Position numbers and translations under genes: made by a program. From the IMG/VR virus record IMGVR_UViG_3300042319_003013, positions 1-64,000 of that record: a stretch of DNA of 64,000 nt, one strand, 5' to 3'. Below, piece after piece: positions 19,869-25,365 of the stretch. How positions within the stretch are numbered: the stretch's first letter is position 1; every line of letters starts with the position of its first letter. The notes under the pieces are model-generated. The model saw only the letters and a program-made list of their open reading frames with translations. It ran no database searches and was not told where the DNA came from. The stretch comes from a virus.

Positions 19869-20075
19869 TTACGACCACACCTCTTCGACAATGGTCCAAC
19901 CTTTTTGGGACACCTTCTTCCTAAAGAAGGCCCAACCACTACTTTCTTTTTCTTCGGCTTCTTCATCCCCACACCAATACATTCTTCCTGTGAGGCTTTG
20001 TTTTGTGGTCGCGTCGACCACCTCAAAATCGATTCCGCACGTTGTGTGCATTATTAGATCTACGTTTTTCGTCAT
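19869..20075 (-). CDS. Small hypothetical protein (leaderless)
   Basis: 68 residues, acidic middle (GDEEAEEKESSGWAFF). TAAAAT lies 6 nt before the ATG at 20075 on the minus strand. Its stop is within the next promoter. Function unknown. Confidence 0.6.
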   Translation of the reverse strand: MTKNVDLIMHTTCGIDFEVVDATTKQSLTGRMYWCGDEEAEEKESSGWAFFRKKVSQKGWTIVEEVWS

Positions 20076-20081
20076 GTAAGT

Positions 20082-20098
20082 ATTTTACAATCCCTAGT
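20082..20098 (-). promoter_or_regulatory. Phage promoter (leaderless, minus strand)
   Basis: Minus-strand ACTAGGGATTGTAAAAT, hexamer 20082-20087, 6 nt before the start codon at 20075; identical block to 19852. Confidence 0.75.
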
Positions 20099-20142
20099 TC
20101 TCGAGCGGACTTAGCTACGGCTTGCGGTCGAAACCACAGGCA

Positions 20143-20162
20143 GCCGGGGCTTTCGCCCCGGC
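20143..20162 (-). terminator. Terminator hairpin (minus strand)
   Basis: Perfect 8-bp stem GCCGGGGC / GCCCCGGC with a 4-nt loop, 13 nt after the stop of the WGR-like gene. Confidence 0.75.
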
Positions 20163-20174
20163 GTCCCTGCTTCG

Positions 20175-20417
20175 TCACACGGAATACGCGACGTCGTATC
20201 CGCGGTCGATTTTGGAATTGATTTTTTCGTACGCGGCAACCAGCGCGGCTTGCGATGAGAAGAACGTCGTTTGACTCATCTGGCGCTGTGGCTTTTCGGC
20301 CATTCCCCACGAACACGTGAGAACGTTGTCGTTCACCATGACCTCGTAGATTTTTTTCTTTCCGCTGATTCCTCGAACGCCATCGCTGGCTTTGAGGAGG
20401 GCCCATTTCTTATTCAT
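20175..20417 (-). CDS. WGR-domain-like protein
   Basis: 80 residues. KKKIYEVMVNDNVLTCSWGMAEK...TTFFSSQAALVAAYEKINSKIDRGYD follows the strand-strand-SWG-turn-F-S-helix-GY pattern of WGR domains, which occur in PARP-type enzymes and bacterial nucleic-acid-binding proteins. Here it stands alone. Leader with GGAAGGAC. Likely binds nucleic acid; the exact role is unknown. Confidence 0.55.
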   Translation of the reverse strand: MNKKWALLKASDGVRGISGKKKIYEVMVNDNVLTCSWGMAEKPQRQMSQTTFFSSQAALVAAYEKINSKIDRGYDVAYSV

Positions 20418-20452
20418 GTTTTTGTCCTTCCGTCGTTTGAACTTGCCTTATC

Positions 20453-20469
20453 ATTATACTTTCTTTGGA
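20453..20469 (-). promoter_or_regulatory. Phage promoter (minus strand), -10 TATAAT
   Basis: Minus-strand CAAAGAAAGTATAAT, hexamer 20453-20458, directly beyond the 12-bp hairpin; drives the WGR-like gene. Confidence 0.75.
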
Positions 20470-20501
20470 ATTACGCCGGCCGGATAGCGCGGCGTAATTC
20501 C
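20467..20501 (-). terminator. Long perfect hairpin (minus strand)
   Basis: 12-bp perfect stem GGAATTACGCCG / CGGCGTAATTCC with an 11-nt loop. It ends the transcript from the 20613 promoter and abuts the promoter of the WGR-like gene. Confidence 0.75.
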
Positions 20502-20606
20502 TAGAAATGTACATGCGGCATTTTGTTCGCATCATAATGCTGATGCTGCCAGCGCCGAATCAGGCAGGTATTGGTAGGGCCGGTCGCTCTGTACGCTTCC
20601 GGCGTT
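20502..20606 (-). ncRNA. Candidate RNA or tiny gene (minus strand)
   Basis: A promoter at 20613 starts a transcript of about 140 nt that ends at the 12-bp hairpin. It holds GCCGG/CCGGC pairing and a perfect GCATCA-GCATTA-TGATGC hairpin. A 37-codon frame begins at the ATG inside the -10 region (TAAAATG), upstream of the predicted start, so I favour RNA; the frame's composition leaves a small protein possible. Confidence 0.4.
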
Positions 20607-20612
20607 GAGTCC

Positions 20613-20629
20613 ATTTTACTTTCTCTAGA
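20613..20629 (-). promoter_or_regulatory. Phage promoter (minus strand)
   Basis: Minus-strand TCTAGAGAAAGTAAAAT, hexamer 20613-20618, predicted start at 20606. Confidence 0.75.
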
Positions 20630-20640
20630 AGTGTGTGCGG

Positions 20641-20829
20641 TTAGCTGACGATTTGATCGTCGTAACCCCACACGGTGCTCCCTGACTCTGTCGTCATGTC
20701 AAAGCCTGGAAGGCCATTCTTGACGTCAGCGTATTTTCCGGTCACAACACCGGTGCGGAGTGCTCCGCCCCACGTTGCGTAGGTGATCGTGTCACCTACT
20801 TCGTAATTTGTATTTTGTGTTTTCATCAT
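20641..20829 (-). CDS. Small SH3-like protein (leaderless)
   Basis: 62 residues: YEVGDTITYATWGGALRTGVVTGKY...GLPGFDMTTESGSTVWGYDDQI. The beta-barrel-like pattern resembles small phage proteins of unknown function with an SH3/KOW-like fold. The first ATG is 6 nt from TAAAAT; a second ATG follows at once. Confidence 0.65.
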   Translation of the reverse strand: MMKTQNTNYEVGDTITYATWGGALRTGVVTGKYADVKNGLPGFDMTTESGSTVWGYDDQIVS

Positions 20830-20835
20830 GGTGTC

Positions 20836-20852
20836 ATTTTACTTTCTCTAGT
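20836..20852 (-). promoter_or_regulatory. Phage promoter (leaderless, minus strand)
   Basis: Minus-strand ACTAGAGAAAGTAAAAT, hexamer 20836-20841, 6 nt before start codon at 20829. Confidence 0.8.
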
Positions 20853-21030
20853 TCGCGAAAAACTGAGCTGCGTACTCCTCGTTGAGAACCGAGATCCGTC
20901 TCCGCGAGTGTTCGATGTACTCCGTCGCCGACGCGATGATATCGAGACGCGGTTTCTTTTTTGCGCGCTCGCGCGCCACCTGTCGTTCGTAGTGATCGAT
21001 GTAGTCAAAGTGTCTCATGATTGATTCCAT
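20848..21030 (-). CDS. Small basic helical protein (leaderless)
   Basis: 60 residues, basic, helical (HYERQVARERAKKKPRLDIIASATEYIEHSRRRI). TAAAAT is 6 nt before the ATG at 21030. Its TAG stop is inside the next promoter. Possibly a nucleic-acid-binding or coiled-coil protein. Confidence 0.65.
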   Translation of the reverse strand: MESIMRHFDYIDHYERQVARERAKKKPRLDIIASATEYIEHSRRRISVLNEEYAAQFFAN

Positions 21031-21036
21031 GTTTTT

Positions 21037-21053
21037 ATTTTACTTTCCCCAGT
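21037..21053 (-). promoter_or_regulatory. Phage promoter (leaderless, minus strand)
   Basis: Minus-strand ACTGGGGAAAGTAAAAT, hexamer 21037-21042. It is divergent from the plus-strand promoter at 21119. Confidence 0.8.
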
Positions 21054-21054
21054 T

Positions 21055-21098
21055 CAAGTCGGAGTCGGAGTCGGAGTCGGAGTCGGAGTCGGAGTCGG
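21055..21098. repeat. Hexanucleotide tandem repeat (GGAGTC)x6
   Basis: Six perfect GGAGTC units (21061-21096) with partial copies at both ends fill the gap between two divergent promoters. It could be a regulator-binding array, a slippage-prone spacer or both. Confidence 0.85.
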
Positions 21099-21107
21099 AT
21101 CCTCCGA

Positions 21108-21124
21108 ACCGGAGATCGTAAAAT
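21108..21124 (+). promoter_or_regulatory. Phage promoter, -10 TAAAAT
   Basis: ACCGGAGATCGTAAAAT, hexamer 21119-21124, predicted start A21131; drives 21154. Confidence 0.75.
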
Positions 21125-21153
21125 GGTCTCATCAACGACGAACGGAGTAAACG

Positions 21154-21348
21154 ATGGTAACAATCGAATGGAAGTATTCATCATTCCAAACATCCCCATA
21201 TATCGAGTTGGAGTGTTCGGAGTCGGAGTTGGCCGAGGCCAAGGAAACGTTGTCCGAATCCGAGTTCGGATATTGGATCGAACACACCGCGTCCGGCCGC
21301 GGTCACATCGAATCGATGAAGTGGGCGCGGGAGGAAGGCGGGGAGTAA
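21154..21348 (+). CDS. Small acidic hypothetical protein
   Basis: 64 residues after AACGGAGTAA; strand followed by an acidic helix (SESELAEAKETLSESEFGYW). Part of its coding sequence echoes the GGAGTC repeat. Function unknown. Confidence 0.6.
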   Translation: MVTIEWKYSSFQTSPYIELECSESELAEAKETLSESEFGYWIEHTASGRGHIESMKWAREEGGE

Positions 21349-21371
21349 TCCCCGTCAAGCCGCGGCAAGAA

Positions 21372-21388
21372 ACCTGTGAACGTATAAT
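21372..21388 (+). promoter_or_regulatory. Phage promoter, -10 TATAAT
   Basis: ACCTGTGAACGTATAAT, hexamer 21383-21388, predicted start A21395; drives 21419. Confidence 0.8.
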
Positions 21389-21418
21389 GATCACATAACC
21401 TACGACGAAAGGCGAACG

Positions 21419-21532
21419 ATGAAAAATATCGAAACGTGCGAATGCGGATTCACGTATCAGGATTGGATGGATTACGACGTATCGTGTCCAGCTCCGGAAA
21501 ACGACGAGTTACACAGGTGGGAAAAGGAGTGA
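21419..21532 (+). CDS. Tiny Cys-containing protein
   Basis: 37 residues after GAAAGGCGAACG: TCECGF (about 6-11) plus a third Cys at 23. Possibly a half zinc knuckle. Function unknown. Confidence 0.55.
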   Translation: MKNIETCECGFTYQDWMDYDVSCPAPENDELHRWEKE

Positions 21533-21538
21533 TTCGAA

Positions 21539-21555
21539 ACCGGAGATTGTAAAAT
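21539..21555 (+). promoter_or_regulatory. Phage promoter (leaderless)
   Basis: ACCGGAGATTGTAAAAT, hexamer 21550-21555, 6 nt before ATG 21562. Confidence 0.8.
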
Positions 21556-21561
21556 GATTAC

Positions 21562-21735
21562 ATGACAACGACACGCGAACACCATCCAGTCCTTATCCAA
21601 CACGATTCGTATCATCTCCTCATCAATCTCCTCACGTCCGAACAACGCGACGTCCTGTATCAACACGCCCTGTCCGGCGAATACGTCGCGTATCTCGTAC
21701 CACAACAACCATCGATCTGGGAATCGATCGCATAA
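21562..21735 (+). CDS. Small hypothetical protein (leaderless)
   Basis: 57 residues, His-rich N-terminus (TTTREHHPVLIQHDSYHLL) and a central helix. Start fixed by promoter spacing. Function unknown. Confidence 0.6.
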   Translation: MTTTREHHPVLIQHDSYHLLINLLTSEQRDVLYQHALSGEYVAYLVPQQPSIWESIA

Positions 21736-21753
21736 CGCGATCGATTTCTCAAA

Positions 21754-21770
21754 TCTAGAGAAAGTAAAAT
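21754..21770 (+). promoter_or_regulatory. Phage promoter, -10 TAAAAT
   Basis: TCTAGAGAAAGTAAAAT, hexamer 21765-21770, predicted start A21777; drives 21801. Confidence 0.8.
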
Positions 21771-21800
21771 GTACTCATCACCACGACGAAGGGAATCAAA

Positions 21801-21911
21801 ATGATCGATTCAATCAAAATCGGAATCAACGCGGCGCGCAAGTTCGGAATCCTCAGGGGAATTCGCAAGGCACGTCACCACCATTACTGGTCGAAGAACA
21901 CCAGGTGGTAA
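21801..21911 (+). CDS. Small basic peptide, family member 3
   Basis: 36 residues: MIDSIKIGINAARKFGILRG, IRKARHHHYW and a final RW. Same layout as 15067 and 15236. The 3' end (ACCACC / GGTGGT) can also form a hairpin over the stop codon, as in member 1. Probably nucleic-acid binding; function unknown. Confidence 0.6.
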   Translation: MIDSIKIGINAARKFGILRGIRKARHHHYWSKNTRW

Positions 21912-21913
21912 CA

Positions 21914-21930
21914 TCTGGAGAAAGTAAAAT
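21914..21930 (+). promoter_or_regulatory. Phage promoter, -10 TAAAAT
   Basis: TCTGGAGAAAGTAAAAT, hexamer 21925-21930, predicted start A21937; drives 21962. Confidence 0.8.
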
Positions 21931-21961
21931 GACTACATCAACCACGACGAAAGGAAACGAC

Positions 21962-22186
21962 ATGTTAGTAATTGACACGCCGGCTGGCATCGAACACTAC
22001 CGGATCGCAGCGCTGATCAGCTCCCTGCGACTCGAGGTGAGCACGGGGATGAAGGCCTCCCGGTTCTCGCTGGTCAAGATAGCCCACGAGTACGGATGCC
22101 CCAAGAACACCAAGAAGGGCGCACTCGCCTGGATGGAAAACTTCTACGAAGCAACTTACGGCTGGTCCTACGGGACCAAGCCGTAA
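21962..22186 (+). CDS. Conserved small phage protein
   Basis: 74 residues from ATG 21962 (after GAAAGGAAACGAC). IEHYRIAALISSLRLEVSTGMKASRFSLVKIAHEYG is typical of a family of short phage proteins with a basic helix pair, function unknown. The in-frame ATG near 21929 lies in the promoter. Confidence 0.65.
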   Translation: MLVIDTPAGIEHYRIAALISSLRLEVSTGMKASRFSLVKIAHEYGCPKNTKKGALAWMENFYEATYGWSYGTKP

Positions 22187-22196
22187 GGCAAGTAGA

Positions 22197-22213
22197 ACCA
22201 AAGAAAGTAAAAT
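22197..22213 (+). promoter_or_regulatory. Phage promoter, -10 TAAAAT
   Basis: ACCAAAGAAAGTAAAAT, hexamer 22208-22213, predicted start A22220; drives 22240. Confidence 0.8.
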
Positions 22214-22239
22214 GTAAACACAGCGACAAAGGAGAAGCA

Positions 22240-22584
22240 GTGAAAAGGCAAGCAATGCAAATAATGATGTCGGGGGATCTGAACGTCCTCGATATCTCAA
22301 GTGACCAGCTCCGGATCCTACAGACAGCGGTCGGTGGATACGTACAGGCGATCGACCTGGACGATGACACCACGATGTGGGTTCACGAAGAAGGAAAGAT
22401 GATCGGTCTCGAGCACAATCCGGCAGCGCAGATTCTGTGGGACAGAGCGTTCGGAGCCGGCACCGACCACATCGTCGGTAACGCGGTCATCACCGGGACC
22501 CCCGATAGCAATGGGAATACGCGGGGACTGAACCAAGAACAGATGGACTTCCTCTGGGAACAATTCACTCAGATCGTTATCTAG
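22240..22584 (+). CDS. DUF3846-type protein
   Basis: 114 residues from GTG 22240 (after AAAGGAGAAGCA). LQTAVGGYVQAIDLDDDTTMWVHEEGKMIGLEHNPAAQILW...DHIVGNAVITG matches the pattern of DUF3846 proteins, common in phages and plasmids and of unknown function. A longer in-frame reading starts inside the previous gene and lacks a ribosome binding site. Confidence 0.75.
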   Translation: MKRQAMQIMMSGDLNVLDISSDQLRILQTAVGGYVQAIDLDDDTTMWVHEEGKMIGLEHNPAAQILWDRAFGAGTDHIVGNAVITGTPDSNGNTRGLNQEQMDFLWEQFTQIVI

Positions 22585-22596
22585 AGAAAGTAAGAT
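22580..22596 (+). promoter_or_regulatory. Phage promoter, -10 TAAGAT
   Basis: TCTAGAGAAAGTAAGAT, hexamer 22591-22596; contains the previous TAG stop; drives 22626. Confidence 0.8.
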
Positions 22597-22625
22597 GGCA
22601 ACGTAACTTCAACGAAAGGACAGCA

Positions 22626-22829
22626 ATGAAACAGAAATACGCAGACAACCCGAAGGCAGCTGAGGCACGTATCTACGAACTCAGCCGCAAGATCGCAGAG
22701 ATGCGGGATGAGGTTGAAGAACTCTCCGATGTTCTGCGCGAAAGCAAAGCATCGTTTGAGTGGACCTTGAGCGGATTGGACGCGGCTAAAAAAGTCAGCG
22801 ATCCATACGCACTTCCAGATTGGAAGTAA
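22626..22829 (+). CDS. Small coiled-coil protein
   Basis: 67 residues after GAAAGGACAGCA; a coiled coil (about 10-45, ARIYELSRKIAEMRDEVEELSDVL) followed by a short tail. Probably a dimer. Function unknown. Confidence 0.65.
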   Translation: MKQKYADNPKAAEARIYELSRKIAEMRDEVEELSDVLRESKASFEWTLSGLDAAKKVSDPYALPDWK

Positions 22830-22846
22830 TCTGATCGTCAGTCAGC

Positions 22847-22870
22847 GCGGGTCTGCTCCGGCAGGCCCGC
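22847..22870 (+). terminator. Terminator hairpin
   Basis: 10-bp stem GCGGGTCTGC / GCAGGCCCGC (one G-U) with a TCCG tetraloop. Confidence 0.75.
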
Positions 22871-22886
22871 TATGGCTGCACACAGA

Positions 22887-22903
22887 ACTAGGGATTGTAA
22901 AAT
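22887..22903 (+). promoter_or_regulatory. Phage promoter (leaderless)
   Basis: ACTAGGGATTGTAAAAT, hexamer 22898-22903, 6 nt before ATG 22910; same block as at 19852 and 20082. Confidence 0.8.
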
Positions 22904-22909
22904 GAGAAC

Positions 22910-23089
22910 ATGAAACGAACATATACTCTCAACGTCCCATCCGGCGAATTCTCAATATCATCAACAAAACCCGATTTCATCGTCTACGACGCGTACGAAA
23001 TCCTCCTGTCGTTTTGCGATAAAAACGATATCGAATATCTTCGTAATATCGAATTCGACGATCAAATCAAAATCACGATCGAAAAATAA
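22910..23089 (+). CDS. Small protein, paralogue of 19844 (leaderless)
   Basis: 59 residues with NVPSGEFSIS and VYDAYEILLSFC, matching the minus-strand 19844 product. Promoter block and downstream DNA are shared as well, so the whole cassette was copied and inverted. Function unknown. Confidence 0.65.
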   Translation: MKRTYTLNVPSGEFSISSTKPDFIVYDAYEILLSFCDKNDIEYLRNIEFDDQIKITIEK

Positions 23090-23157
23090 CCCCGACGTTC
23101 GACGTCCGGCGTCCGGCGATCCTGCCGGCGTCCGGCGTCACGTTTTTGCCCGATAAA

Positions 23158-23174
23158 ACTTGGGATTGTAAAAT
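23158..23174 (+). promoter_or_regulatory. Phage promoter, -10 TAAAAT
   Basis: ACTTGGGATTGTAAAAT, hexamer 23169-23174; drives 23205. Confidence 0.75.
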
Positions 23175-23204
23175 GATCATGTAACCACGACGAAGGGACA
23201 AAAC

Positions 23205-23354
23205 ATGAAACCATCCACGAAACCACACGAGGTCTACGATCGATCGCGAATGTTGATCGTTTTCAGCGGCAGCCAAACAAAATGCAACCAGTTCTGGGTG
23301 CGCCAGGCGCCCCAGGCGCGCCAAACCCTTATCGTCCGGGTCGCCGGGCGATAG
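23205..23354 (+). CDS. Small protein, paralogue of 16100
   Basis: 49 residues, MKPSTKPHEVYD...GSQTKCNQFW...QARQTLIVRVAGR, same length and ends as the 16100 product. GAAGGGAC leader. The nucleotides after GGGCGATAG also correspond. Function unknown; last gene of the small-gene array. Confidence 0.65.
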   Translation: MKPSTKPHEVYDRSRMLIVFSGSQTKCNQFWVRQAPQARQTLIVRVAGR

Positions 23355-23422
23355 GGGTTCAAACCCCCCGACGCGGCCGGCTGGCCGGCTGGGCCCGGAG
23401 AAATAAGGGTTTCAGCCGGGTT

Positions 23423-23490
23423 GGGCTACTTTCTAAAGAAAGTAGTATATAGATCACAGGGTGCGGGAGACCTTCATGGTAAAGTAGCCC
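23423..23490 (+). repeat. Inverted repeat flanking a promoter
   Basis: GGGCTACTTT (23423-23432) and its exact complement AAAGTAGCCC (23481-23490) enclose a promoter. The left arm also joins the palindrome ACTTTC-TAAA-GAAAGT over the promoter's GAAAG box. Confidence 0.7.
23432..23448 (+). promoter_or_regulatory. Phage promoter, -10 TAGTAT
   Basis: TTCTAAAGAAAGTAGTAT, hexamer 23443-23448; likely drives the 23516 operon through a 60-nt leader. Confidence 0.65.
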
Positions 23491-23515
23491 CCACCTCACT
23501 ACACAAGGAGACAGC

Positions 23516-23614
23516 ATGGAAATTCATATTGACCTATATAACTCGATCACCGCGGTAGCGTGGGCGATCGCCACCTTCCTGATCGCCGGTATCGCGATTA
23601 CGCGGAGAAAGTGA
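23516..23614 (+). CDS. Tiny membrane peptide
   Basis: 32 residues after AAGGAGACAGC: a transmembrane helix (about 10-28, AVAWAIATFLIAGIAI) then TRRK. Its TGA overlaps the next ATG. With the next gene it forms a coupled pair of membrane proteins, possibly holin-related. Confidence 0.55.
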   Translation: MEIHIDLYNSITAVAWAIATFLIAGIAITRRK

Positions 23615-23859
23615 TGACAGTGTTTCTGGCACTGATTGCGGTGAGTCAGGCCTTCATGGCTCTGATACTCGCCACCGGCGCGTACATGCGCGTGCACCAC
23701 GTCGACCTAATGGGTGATTACTACGGTACACTCCAGTGGGACGACTCCGACCTTCGGTGGATCAACTTGATGGATACGGTCGAGACTGGCCGGCAGGACA
23801 TCGAGATGTTCGCCTCCAAAAAGCGCCACCCGGCCGGATGGGAAAAGAAAGACAACTGA
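23614..23859 (+). CDS. Small membrane protein
   Basis: 81 residues from ATG 23614 (overlapping TGATG). One N-terminal transmembrane helix (about 3-25, VFLALIAVSQAFMALILATGAYM), then a soluble acidic/basic domain ending KKDN. A longer frame upstream overlaps the previous gene. Function unknown; possibly a lysis accessory. Confidence 0.6.
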   Translation: MTVFLALIAVSQAFMALILATGAYMRVHHVDLMGDYYGTLQWDDSDLRWINLMDTVETGRQDIEMFASKKRHPAGWEKKDN

Positions 23860-23955
23860 TCGCCTCCATGCGAGTTCACGCCGTGGTCGATAATCCGATA
23901 CCGCGATACGGATCGACCACCGGCGTGATCTATTACCTGATACTGTAGGTAAACC

Positions 23956-24570
23956 ATGACAACGATCATCGCACTGCAGGGTCCCTCGTGGGCCGTCGTT
24001 GGATTCGACTCCAAGGTCACCGAAGATGGAGGCCGGACGTACACGTTGGGACGCGGATCAGCAAAGGTGATGAAGAATGGTAACTACCTGCTCGGAGCAG
24101 CCGGTGATGTTCGCGCAATCAACATTCTTGCTTACGCGTTCTCACCTCCGTCTGCCGGCGATCTGACTGGGATCCGACTTGATCGGTTCATCACCAGCAA
24201 GTTCATACCGGCACTGCGGACATGTTTTGAAGAGCACGGGTACGTTGGTCGTGAGAAGCAGGAGCAGGAGGTGCACGGCTCTGTTGTGCTCGTAATTGTG
24301 AATGGACAGATCTACGAAATTGGATCTGACTATGCATGGGTGCGTGACACAACCGGAATCTACTCGTTCGGTTCCGGCGGAGACTACGCACTTGCTGCGA
24401 TGCACGCAAAGCAGGGAGACACGATCGGAGAACTAAACATGGGTGAGACGCAGAAGCTCGTTCGCGAGGCTCTGCAGATCGCAGGTAAGCTCGATCCGGG
24501 ATCCGGTCCACCGTTTCATATACTGACGCAGTCAGCGCGGCAGTACAAAGTAAAAACCAAAACGAAATAG
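23956..24570 (+). CDS. Proteasome-beta/HslV-like Ntn hydrolase
   Basis: 204 residues. MTTIIALQGPSWAVVGFDSKVTEDG matches the N-terminus of proteasome beta/HslV subunits: after Met removal Thr2 would be the nucleophile, Asp18 sits at the conserved +17 position, and GSAKVMKNGNYLLGAAGD supplies the Lys strand and Gly-rich turn; later YSFGSGGDYALAAM fits the family's core helix region. A self-compartmentalising protease or an Ntn-fold relative is inferred. No ATPase partner is adjacent. The ribosome binding site is weak. Confidence 0.65.
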   Translation: MTTIIALQGPSWAVVGFDSKVTEDGGRTYTLGRGSAKVMKNGNYLLGAAGDVRAINILAYAFSPPSAGDLTGIRLDRFITSKFIPALRTCFEEHGYVGREKQEQEVHGSVVLVIVNGQIYEIGSDYAWVRDTTGIYSFGSGGDYALAAMHAKQGDTIGELNMGETQKLVREALQIAGKLDPGSGPPFHILTQSARQYKVKTKTK

Positions 24571-24582
24571 CAAGGAGACAGA

Positions 24583-24852
24583 ATGACACAAGACATCACC
24601 ACAATGCGTTGGACTGATAGCGCGGCATGTAAAGGCAAGGGCCATCTGTTCTTTGAGGACGATCACCTGACAATTGTCCGAAAGGCAAAGGCCGTATGCG
24701 CAACCTGTCCGGTTGTCGACCAGTGCTTGACCTACGCGATGGACAATAATGAGTTCGGTGTATGGGGCGGCATGACTGCCAACGAACGTAAAAATCTCCG
24801 ACGTCGGGAGAAGCGTCGGGAGAAGATGACACAGTTTGCGGTGAAGGTGTGA
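24583..24852 (+). CDS. WhiB-family transcriptional regulator
   Basis: 89 residues with Cys16, Cys39, Cys42 and Cys48 (C-x22-C-x2-C-x5-C), the WhiB iron-sulfur ligands, followed by GVWGG (59-63) and a basic tail (KNLRRREKRREK). WhiB proteins are actinobacterial regulators that bind the main sigma factor; phage copies can hijack host transcription. It follows AAGGAGACAG in an operon with the Ntn hydrolase. Confidence 0.92.
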   Translation: MTQDITTMRWTDSAACKGKGHLFFEDDHLTIVRKAKAVCATCPVVDQCLTYAMDNNEFGVWGGMTANERKNLRRREKRREKMTQFAVKV

Positions 24853-24893
24853 GTATAGTATTGACCAACAGCGCGGTAAGTCAAGGAGTCAGC

Positions 24894-25052
24894 ATGGAAG
24901 AGCAAGAGCCTAAGGGAAAATCAAAGAGCATCTGGAAGTGTCCGAAATGTGACAACAAGGTCACGCTGTTCGTACGTCCGTCGGAGCCTCCGATCTGCAC
25001 AAACCCCAAGGCGCATTCGACAGCGGTGATCGCGATGGAGCAAACAAAGTGA
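24894..25052 (+). CDS. Small zinc-ribbon-like protein
   Basis: 52 residues from ATG 24894, set by AAGGAGTCAGC; an in-frame GTG at 24849 lacks one. KCPKCDNK plus a later PPICTNP Cys gives a three-Cys metal site. The stop overlaps the next GTG. Confidence 0.6.
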   Translation: MEEQEPKGKSKSIWKCPKCDNKVTLFVRPSEPPICTNPKAHSTAVIAMEQTK

Positions 25053-25180
25053 CCATCGTCATCGTTGCGGTGGTTATGGTGCTCGCGCTGGTTGTCGCCA
25101 ACCTGTACACCGAACGCGGTAAGCGAAAGGATCCGACTCCGTTACTTGGGGTCGTTCAGCCGAAGGAAAAGAAAAAGTAA
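25049..25180 (+). CDS. Small membrane protein
   Basis: 43 residues from GTG 25049 (overlapping AAGTGA): a transmembrane helix (about 2-19, TIVIVAVVMVLALVVANL) and a basic cytoplasmic tail (KRKDP...KEKKK). Coupled to the previous gene. Function unknown. Confidence 0.55.
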   Translation: MTIVIVAVVMVLALVVANLYTERGKRKDPTPLLGVVQPKEKKK

Positions 25181-25224
25181 GTAGATCACGCGATCTGCCA
25201 CCGAGGGTGGTATAGTAAAAGTAG

Positions 25225-25365
25225 ATGGAAATGACAAATACGGAGATTGAAAAAGAATGGACAATCGACTATCTGCGTCGGAGAAACGACGAACTGTTTG
25301 CGGAGAACATGCGCTTGCGAAAGCAGCTGGACGCACTGACAGAGGAGAAACAAGATCGTGAGTAA
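25225..25365 (+). CDS. Small coiled-coil protein
   Basis: 46 residues, heptad-like charged helix (YLRRRNDELFAENMRLRKQLDALTEEKQ). Starts at ATG 25225 or 25231; no strong ribosome binding site. A TATAGT 15 nt upstream may be a promoter. The end overlaps the next gene by 8 nt. Confidence 0.5.
   Translation: MEMTNTEIEKEWTIDYLRRRNDELFAENMRLRKQLDALTEEKQDRE

Noticed and set aside
1291-23174. Regularly recurring ~20-bp sequence could suggest a CRISPR-like array
   Set aside because: Spacing follows gene lengths, copies occur on both strands and each precedes a gene or RNA with a fixed start distance; they are promoters.
23350-23375. GGGGTTCAAACCCC looks like a tRNA T-arm
   Set aside because: No acceptor, D or anticodon arms can be built around it and it overlaps the end of the 23205 gene.
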